Of a stretch of 17,557 nt of DNA, positions 13,830-17,557 are shown one piece after another. The stretch spans positions 1-17,557 of the forward strand of contig URRK01000011.1 in NCBI GenBank assembly GCA_900550315.1, given 5' to 3'. The stretch is from an uncultured Oscillospiraceae bacterium. GTDB taxonomy: Bacteria; Bacillota; Clostridia; Oscillospirales; Acutalibacteraceae. The notes under the pieces were generated by a model. The model saw only the letters and a program-made list of their open reading frames with translations, was not told the origin of the DNA and ran no database searches. The position numbers and the translations under genes are program-made. The stretch's first letter is position 1. Each line of letters opens with the position of its first letter.

Positions 13830-13858
13830 ATTTTACCACGGCGCGGGGTAAAAGTCAA
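13830..13858 (-). promoter_or_regulatory. antiporter promoter
   Basis: Minus-strand TTGACT (13853-13858), a 17-nt spacer and TAAAAT (13830-13835). The transcript would begin near 13823, exactly at the riboswitch. The -35 overlaps the stop codon of the upstream lipoprotein gene. Confidence 0.8.
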
Positions 13859-14760
13859 GCGTAATTGCCGGTAAAGCCAAAATTTTTAAGGCTTAACCCC
13901 GTGGGCTTTAAAAGGGCGTTTGCCGCCTTTAAGCTACACTCGGTTTTGGCGGCGCTTTGCTTAGCAAAATCGGCCTGGGTAATTTTTGGGGTAGATTTAG
14001 AGTAAAAATCGGTAAAAGTAATTTGCTGTGCGGTAACGCCGCTGTTTTTATTTATTTCAAAGTGGGCGGCGGTGTTGCTCGGGGCGTGGCCGTTTACAGT
14101 GGTGTAATCGCCTACGCTGTAATAAACGCTGCAGCTGCCGGCGGCCGAAACAGTAAGGCTTAGGTTTTCAAAGGGCTGCTCGCTGTAATAAGCAATTTCA
14201 AACTCGTTGGGGTAGCGGTTGTCGTAGGTAATGCTGAATCCGCCAATTTCCCGTCCTAAATAATAGCCTTGGGAATTGCCGGTTTGATTGCCGTGTTTTT
14301 TAAGCCAAAGGCCTAAGGCCTTGTAAAGGTTGCCACTGGGGTTAATTTTGCCGCAGCGGCTGCAAAGGTCGTTGGCGTAAGCGTGCCCGGCGCTGCAGTT
14401 TGCAGCAACGCTTTGGGCCGAAGAAGGGCTGCCGGGTTGGCTTTTGGCTGGGGCGGAACTGCTTTTGGCGCGTGCCGTGGCGGAGCTGCTTTTGCCCGGG
14501 GCTTGCCCGGCGGGGCTGTTTTTACTTTGTGCCGGGTTGGCCAAGCTGTTAGCGGCTTTAGATTCGGCCGGCAAGCTACCGGTTAAACTTTCAACCTGGC
14601 TTGCCGCAGTGCATCCGGGTTGGTTGGCACTTGCCGCAGCCGCTGCGGCAGAGCTTAGCTCGGTTGGGCTGCCGGCCGTATTTTGGCTGCAGCCGGCACA
14701 CAAAACAGCTGCGCTGCAAAGCGCTAAGGCTAAGACCTTTTGAGCGGATTGTAAAAGCAT
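13855..14760 (-). CDS. Ser/Ala-rich lipoprotein with a zinc-ribbon-like knuckle
   Basis: The protein has 301 residues from the ATG at 14760, preceded by AAGGGTGAAG. The signal peptide ends in VLCAGC, so Cys24 is the lipid anchor. A long low-complexity region (about 30-120) of Ser, Ala, Pro and Gly with Lys (SSSATARAKSSSAPAKSQPG) is a probable disordered cell-wall-spanning linker. It is followed by CSAGHAYANDLCSRCGKINP, a C-x3-H...C-x2-C knuckle often seen in clostridial surface proteins. The C-terminal 160 residues form a beta-rich domain (YYLGREIGGFSITYDNRYPN, LTVSAAGSCSVYYSVGDYTT) of unknown function. The TGA stop lies within the -35 hexamer of the antiporter promoter. It lies downstream of tRNA-Gly and may be reached only by read-through or an unseen promoter. 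Confidence 0.75.
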   Translation of the reverse strand: MLLQSAQKVLALALCSAAVLCAGCSQNTAGSPTELSSAAAAAASANQPGCTAASQVESLTGSLPAESKAANSLANPAQSKNSPAGQAPGKSSSATARAKSSSAPAKSQPGSPSSAQSVAANCSAGHAYANDLCSRCGKINPSGNLYKALGLWLKKHGNQTGNSQGYYLGREIGGFSITYDNRYPNEFEIAYYSEQPFENLSLTVSAAGSCSVYYSVGDYTTVNGHAPSNTAAHFEINKNSGVTAQQITFTDFYSKSTPKITQADFAKQSAAKTECSLKAANALLKPTGLSLKNFGFTGNYA

Positions 14761-14800
14761 AACTTCACCCTTAAAACAAAACAATAAATTGTAAAATGGT

Positions 14801-14832
14801 TTAAAAAAGTAAAAGCCGCCAAGGCGACTTTT
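14801..14832 (-). terminator. terminator of tRNA-Gly
   Basis: AAAAGTCGCC pairs with GGCGGCTTTT (14823-14832 with 14811-14820) in minus-strand RNA, one wobble, then ACTTTTTT. Confidence 0.8.
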
Positions 14833-14906
14833 TGGAGCAGGGTACGGGAGTCGAACCCGCCTCATCTGGTTGGGAACCAGAAGTACTACCGATATACTAA
14901 CCCTGC
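14833..14906 (-). tRNA. tRNA-Gly (anticodon CCC)
   Basis: The acceptor arms are GCAGGGT and ACCCTGC. Then come discriminator T and an encoded CCA (minus-strand end at 14833). The anticodon stem TCTGG/CCAGA encloses loop TTCCCAA, giving anticodon CCC for codon GGG. The T-arm contains GGTTCGACTCC. It has 74 bases including CCA, with a promoter before and a terminator after. Confidence 0.95.
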
Positions 14907-14928
14907 ATATATTTTTAAGTGCCTTAAA

Positions 14929-14957
14929 AGTATAACACAATTTTTGCCGTATTGCAA
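14929..14957 (-). promoter_or_regulatory. tRNA-Gly promoter
   Basis: Minus-strand TTGCAA (14952-14957), a 17-nt spacer and TATACT (14929-14934), 22 bases before the tRNA. Confidence 0.8.
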
Positions 14958-15097
14958 GTACAAAATTAAAGTTTTTAAAAATGAGCGTAAAAAAGCCCGC
15001 AGCGGTAAGGCGTGCCCAAAAAGTTCAACACTTTTAAATGGCGCAAATTGCTGCTGCGGAGTTTTAATTAGGCTTTTGTTGCCTGGCTGTTTGTTTT

Positions 15098-15138
15098 ACC
15101 GGCTTAGGGGCGGCAAAGCGGTTGCCCGGTAAGCCGGT
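15098..15138. repeat. nested 9-bp + 5-bp inverted repeat
   Basis: ACCGGCTTA (15098-15106) and TAAGCCGGT (15130-15138) are exact complements. Inside, GGCAA (15112-15116) pairs with TTGCC (15122-15126). No T run follows on either strand, so it is not an obvious terminator. Confidence 0.5.
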
Positions 15139-15170
15139 TAAGCTTTGGCCGCCCGGTTGGCGTGTTGGGC

Positions 15171-15204
15171 TAAAAAAGCTGCGCGGTTGCGCGTTTTAAG
15201 CTTT
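15171..15204 (-). terminator. terminator of the 77-residue protein gene
   Basis: On the minus strand, AAAGCT...AGCTTT (15199-15204 with 15175-15180) encloses GCGC/GCGC and is followed by further Ts (TTTTAGC). It lies about 50 bases after the stop. Confidence 0.55.
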
Positions 15205-15255
15205 ACGGCCAGTGCCAAAACGGAGGAAAGGGGTAAAAACCGGCTCAAAACAGCT

Positions 15256-15489
15256 TTATTTGTGCTCGTTTAACCAAGCTTCGGCCTTGGCTTTAGAAAC
15301 CGACTTAATATTCTCCTGCGGGTAGGCAGAGTCGCTGCCGCCGTTTACATAAAGAAAATACAAGCCGTTCGGCGTTTGGTACAAGGTCTCCTCAAAACCG
15401 GCCGGATCACCAAAAGTGCCTTGGGTGTAAGACTGGATCAAGGTAGCTGTTTCAGTGTCATACTCACGCTTGCAAATAACTTTTTTCAT
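15256..15489 (-). CDS. small cytoplasmic protein of unknown function (YDTETA... type)
   Basis: The protein has 77 residues from the ATG at 15489, preceded by AAAGGAG. An upstream in-frame ATG at 15519 lacks a ribosome site. The start MKKVICKREYDTETATLI, with FEETLYQTPNGLYFLYVNGG later and a Lys/Ala-rich C-terminal helix (SKAKAEAWLNEHK), matches a small family I have seen in Firmicutes chromosomes and mobile elements ('YDTETA...ETLY...G.FFLY..GG'). No biochemical role is known to me. It stands alone, with only a partial -10 (TATGAT near 15590). Confidence 0.7.
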   Translation of the reverse strand: MKKVICKREYDTETATLIQSYTQGTFGDPAGFEETLYQTPNGLYFLYVNGGSDSAYPQENIKSVSKAKAEAWLNEHK

Positions 15490-15715
15490 CAAAAACGCTC
15501 CTTTTGTAAAAATTAGCAAGGTATCGGTTCGGGTTTACCCCTGTTTGTCTAAGGCGGAAAACGCACTCAATACCAAGGTTGCTCTTATTATCATAACAGA
15601 AAATCAGCCAAAATGCTATATACAAATAGTAGAAAAACTTTAACCAATTGTTGAATGATTTGGTATAACTAAACAGTGGAGGCGGCACAAAAATAAAGAT
15701 ATTTCGCCCAGTTTC
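15490..15715. other. AT-rich intergenic stretch without a recognised gene
   Basis: A minus-strand open frame of about 104 codons crosses this stretch (15464-15778). It overlaps the 77-residue gene and the promoter at 15716, has no ribosome site and has an unlikely composition. I see no gene or RNA I can support here. Confidence 0.4.
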
Positions 15716-15744
15716 TTGACAAATTGTTAGGGAGTTGTTATACT
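15716..15744 (+). promoter_or_regulatory. strong promoter of the 79-residue protein gene
   Basis: TTGACA (15716-15721), a 17-nt spacer and TATACT (15739-15744). It is followed by an unusually long leader of about 150 nt. Confidence 0.85.
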
Positions 15745-15750
15745 TAAAAC

Positions 15751-15899
15751 AGACGCTGTAAAAGCAATAAAACGGCACGCCGGTGATATTGGCAAAATTT
15801 TATTTTACCGCATTGGCAGCCGGCGGAGACGGTTAATTTTTTGGCCCTTCGAACGCCCTTTTGCAGCCCAATTTGTTTTGAAACGGAGTGTTTTTTGTT
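15751..15899 (+). other. long, possibly structured 5' leader
   Basis: GCCGGT (15779-15784) can pair with GCCGGC (15819-15824). This encloses a hairpin, GG-AAAAT/ATTTT-CC (15790-15809), and two direct copies of ATTGGCA. Then comes a run of six Ts (15836-15841). It could be an attenuator. I do not recognise a known riboswitch. Confidence 0.35.
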
Positions 15900-16139
15900 A
15901 TGTCTTTAAAAGAAAACTGGAAAGAAACAGGCGAAAGCCTTGGTAAGGCGTTTATCAGCCTGGGCAAAACCTTGGTTCGCACCGTTTGTGCCGGCGTAAA
16001 AAAAGCCGAGGCTTGGGCAAATGAGGACGCCCCGAAAGCCCAGCCGACCCCCGATGCGCAAAACCCGGCCGAACCGGCTAAAAAGGGCTCTGCCCAACAG
16101 GACAAGGCGCCCCAAGAGGAACCGACGAAGCAGAATTAA
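15900..16139 (+). CDS. small protein of unknown function with amphipathic N-terminus
   Basis: The protein has 79 residues from the ATG at 15900; CGGAG (15884-15888) lies 11 bases upstream. The N-terminal half (MSLKENWKETGESLGKAFIS and LGKTLVRTVCAGVKKAEAWA) is a predicted amphipathic helix, of a type seen in short Clostridia proteins starting 'MSLKE.WK.TG..LG.AF..LGK'. The C-terminal half is Pro/Ala/Gln/Lys-rich and disordered. There is no signal peptide or membrane helix; peripheral membrane binding is possible. The role is unknown. It has a strong promoter, a long leader and its own terminator. Confidence 0.75.
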   Translation: MSLKENWKETGESLGKAFISLGKTLVRTVCAGVKKAEAWANEDAPKAQPTPDAQNPAEPAKKGSAQQDKAPQEEPTKQN

Positions 16140-16149
16140 AAAAATAACA

Positions 16150-16185
16150 CCACCCCGTTGCCAGGGCTTTTGGGGTGGCTTTTTG
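16150..16185 (+). terminator. terminator of the 79-residue protein gene
   Basis: CCACCCC (16150-16156) pairs with GGGGTGG (16172-16178), followed by CTTTTT. The next gene's ribosome site starts 2 bases later, so cca expression probably depends on read-through or on a promoter I cannot see. Confidence 0.75.
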
Positions 16186-16198
16186 TAGGGGGGATTTT

Positions 16199-17521
16199 TT
16201 GCCGGCCGAAAATTACAACCTGCCGGGGTACATAACCGCCGTAATGCAGCGCTTGCAGGCAAACGGTTTTGAGGTTTATGTGGTGGGTGGCGCCGTGCGG
16301 GATTTATTACTGCACAAAACGCCGTTGGATTACGATTTAACCACCAACGCCCTGCCCGAACAGATGATAGAAATTTTTAACGACCGTAAGCTGGTGCTTA
16401 CCGGCTTAAAGCATGGCACCGTAACGGTAATTGAGCAGCATTGCCCGGTTGAAATTACCACCTACCGGGTAGACGGCCGTTATACCGACAACCGCCACCC
16501 CGACAGCGTGCAGTTTACGCCGGACATTAAAAAAGATCTTGCCCGGCGAGATTTTACGGTTAACGCCATGTGCTACCAAAGCGGCACCGGCGTTTTAGAC
16601 CCGTTTGGCGGCCGGCAGGATCTGGCGGCCGGCATTTTACGCACGGTAGGGGAGCCGGATCGCCGTTTTAAAGAGGACGCGCTGCGCATTTTGCGGGCGC
16701 TGCGCTTTGCCGCAACCCTGGGCTTTTGTTTGCAGCAGCAAACCGAAACCGCTGTGTTCAGCCAGGCCATTTTGCTGCGTGCCGTTTCGCGCGAGCGCAT
16801 TTTGGCCGAGCTGAAAAAGTTGCTGCTGGGCAAATTTGCCGCGCTGGTTTTAACCAATTATTTGTATGTGCTGCTGTGCGCCGAGCCGGCTTTGGCGGCG
16901 GTAATTGGCCGGGGGAGCGACCCGGTAAGCTTTTTGGAGGTTGACCGCTGCCCGGCGGTACTGCCGCTGCGTGTTGCCGCCTTTTTTGCCTGCTTAGGCC
17001 GGGCCAACCAAGACTTAAACGCCTTACCAAATCTGGAGACCGCTGACTTGGGCCGGCTTTGCAGGGACCCGAGCGAAAGCGACCTGCCCCTTTGCCAAAA
17101 CGCGGCTGCGGCCATGCAGACCCTGCGGTTTGACCGCAAAACAACCCAAACGGTTTTAAATTTGCTGCGCCTGCTTTTTTTAAAAACGCCGCAGACCGAA
17201 AGTGATTATTACGCCCTGTGCGGCTTTTTTGGACCAAAGCTTACTGCCGACGCCTGCCGCTTAAAGGCAGCCTTTTACGGCAACACGGCCGAAATACAGG
17301 CTTTTGAGGACGCCTGCAGCCGCTGCTTTGCCGGCTGCTGCACCGTGGCGCAGTTAAACGTTACCGGCGGGCAGCTTAAAGCCCTGGGCCTTTCGGGCAA
17401 AGCGGTTGGCCGGGCTTTAAACGGGCTGCTGCTTGCCGTGCAGCGGCAGCAATGCCCCAACGAGCAAGGGGCGCTGCTGCGCTTTGCTAACGAAAATTTT
17501 GTAGACCGACCTAAAGGGTAA
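16199..17521 (+). CDS. cca: CCA-adding tRNA nucleotidyltransferase (class II)
   Basis: The protein has 440 residues from a TTG at 16199, chosen because AGGGGGGAT (16187-16195) is correctly placed. The in-frame GTG at 16175 lies inside the preceding terminator. The enzyme adds or repairs the 3'-CCA of tRNAs using CTP and ATP without a template. Motifs in order: VVGGAVRDLLL and DYDLTTNA (nucleotidyltransferase with the metal-binding D-x-D); KHGTVTV; RRDFTVNAM (motif B region, RRDF); DRRFKEDALRILRALRF (motif D/E region with nucleotide-reading residues). The long helical neck, body and tail is typical of bacterial CCA or poly(A) polymerase relatives. It is Ala/Leu-rich and GC-rich. No frameshift is seen. 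A CCA-only or A-only split enzyme is less likely because the full motif set is present. Confidence 0.92.
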   Translation: MPAENYNLPGYITAVMQRLQANGFEVYVVGGAVRDLLLHKTPLDYDLTTNALPEQMIEIFNDRKLVLTGLKHGTVTVIEQHCPVEITTYRVDGRYTDNRHPDSVQFTPDIKKDLARRDFTVNAMCYQSGTGVLDPFGGRQDLAAGILRTVGEPDRRFKEDALRILRALRFAATLGFCLQQQTETAVFSQAILLRAVSRERILAELKKLLLGKFAALVLTNYLYVLLCAEPALAAVIGRGSDPVSFLEVDRCPAVLPLRVAAFFACLGRANQDLNALPNLETADLGRLCRDPSESDLPLCQNAAAAMQTLRFDRKTTQTVLNLLRLLFLKTPQTESDYYALCGFFGPKLTADACRLKAAFYGNTAEIQAFEDACSRCFAGCCTVAQLNVTGGQLKALGLSGKAVGRALNGLLLAVQRQQCPNEQGALLRFANENFVDRPKG

Positions 17522-17557
17522 AGCGCATAATCTCCCGTTGGTCTACATTGAAATTGG
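17511..17557 (-). CDS. possible C-terminal end of a convergent gene (partial)
   Basis: Reading the minus strand from the window edge, one frame encodes NFNVDQREIMRFTL and then TAG (17511-17513). It overlaps the last 11 bases of cca. Only 14 codons are visible, so it may be chance. The overlapping ends form an inverted repeat, GTAGACCGAC (17501-17510) with GTTGGTCTAC (17537-17546). Confidence 0.3.
   Translation of the reverse strand, partial: NFNVDQREIMRFTL

Larger units (their letters stand above)
14958..15255. other. gene-poor stretch with inverted repeats
   Basis: I see no credible gene here. It holds a nested inverted repeat at 15098-15138 and the terminator at 15171-15204. The rest is GC-rich filler without ribosome sites in front of any plausible frame. 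Confidence 0.5.

Noticed and set aside
15464..15778. Minus-strand open frame of 104 codons
   Set aside because: No ribosome site, aromatic-rich nonsense-like composition, and overlap with a better-supported gene in another frame.
1..17557. CRISPR array, insertion sequence or rRNA
   Set aside because: I saw no regularly spaced direct repeats, transposase-like frames or rRNA-like stretches.

Overview
This window looks like chromosomal DNA of a strictly anaerobic, gut-type Clostridia (Firmicutes). The evidence is an ATP-saving pyruvate metabolism (pyruvate phosphate dikinase and homodimeric pyruvate:ferredoxin oxidoreductase), a PerR-rubrerythrin peroxide defence pair, AGGAGG-type ribosome binding sites, TTGACA/TATAAT-type promoters, lipoprotein signal peptides and small Firmicutes families. 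No taxon can be fixed from the window alone.

Layout. 1-6750 (minus strand): ppdK and the large nifJ/por gene, each with its own promoter and terminator. Both act at the pyruvate node. nifJ has a leader that folds on paper into a compact three-way junction. 6850-8660 (plus): a small universal-stress-like protein, then perR and an N-terminal-rubredoxin ('reverse') rubrerythrin, expressed from a promoter crowded with palindromes. 8655-10182: an accessory patch with two type I toxin-antitoxin-like modules. Each has a tiny hydrophobic peptide and a convergent antisense RNA with its own promoter and terminator. They flank a very AT-rich six-helix membrane protein gene and a 19-codon leftover of a second rubrerythrin gene. 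10296-12455: a secreted protein (minus), a SurA/PrsA-like lipoprotein (plus), and a frameshifted N-terminal fragment that resembles a beta-helix polysaccharide-degrading enzyme. 12579-13858 (minus): a CaCA-family cation antiporter behind a yybP-ykoY (Mn2+) riboswitch and three tandem hairpins. 13855-14957 (minus): a zinc-ribbon-bearing lipoprotein and a tRNA-Gly(CCC). 14958-17557: two small proteins of unknown function on opposite strands, a gene-poor stretch with nested hairpins, and the CCA-adding tRNA nucleotidyltransferase. The possible tail of a convergent gene lies at the right edge.

How it fits together. PPDK and PFOR interconvert PEP, pyruvate and acetyl-CoA. PFOR is oxygen-sensitive, so the neighbouring PerR/rubrerythrin pair is a sensible peroxide-protection partner, although it is separately transcribed. 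The Mn2+ riboswitch predicts that the antiporter exports Mn2+ (or Ca2+/Mn2+), and Mn2+ is also a cofactor of PerR-type regulators. The most unusual parts are the double toxin-antitoxin/rubrerythrin-remnant patch and the Mn2+-riboswitch antiporter.
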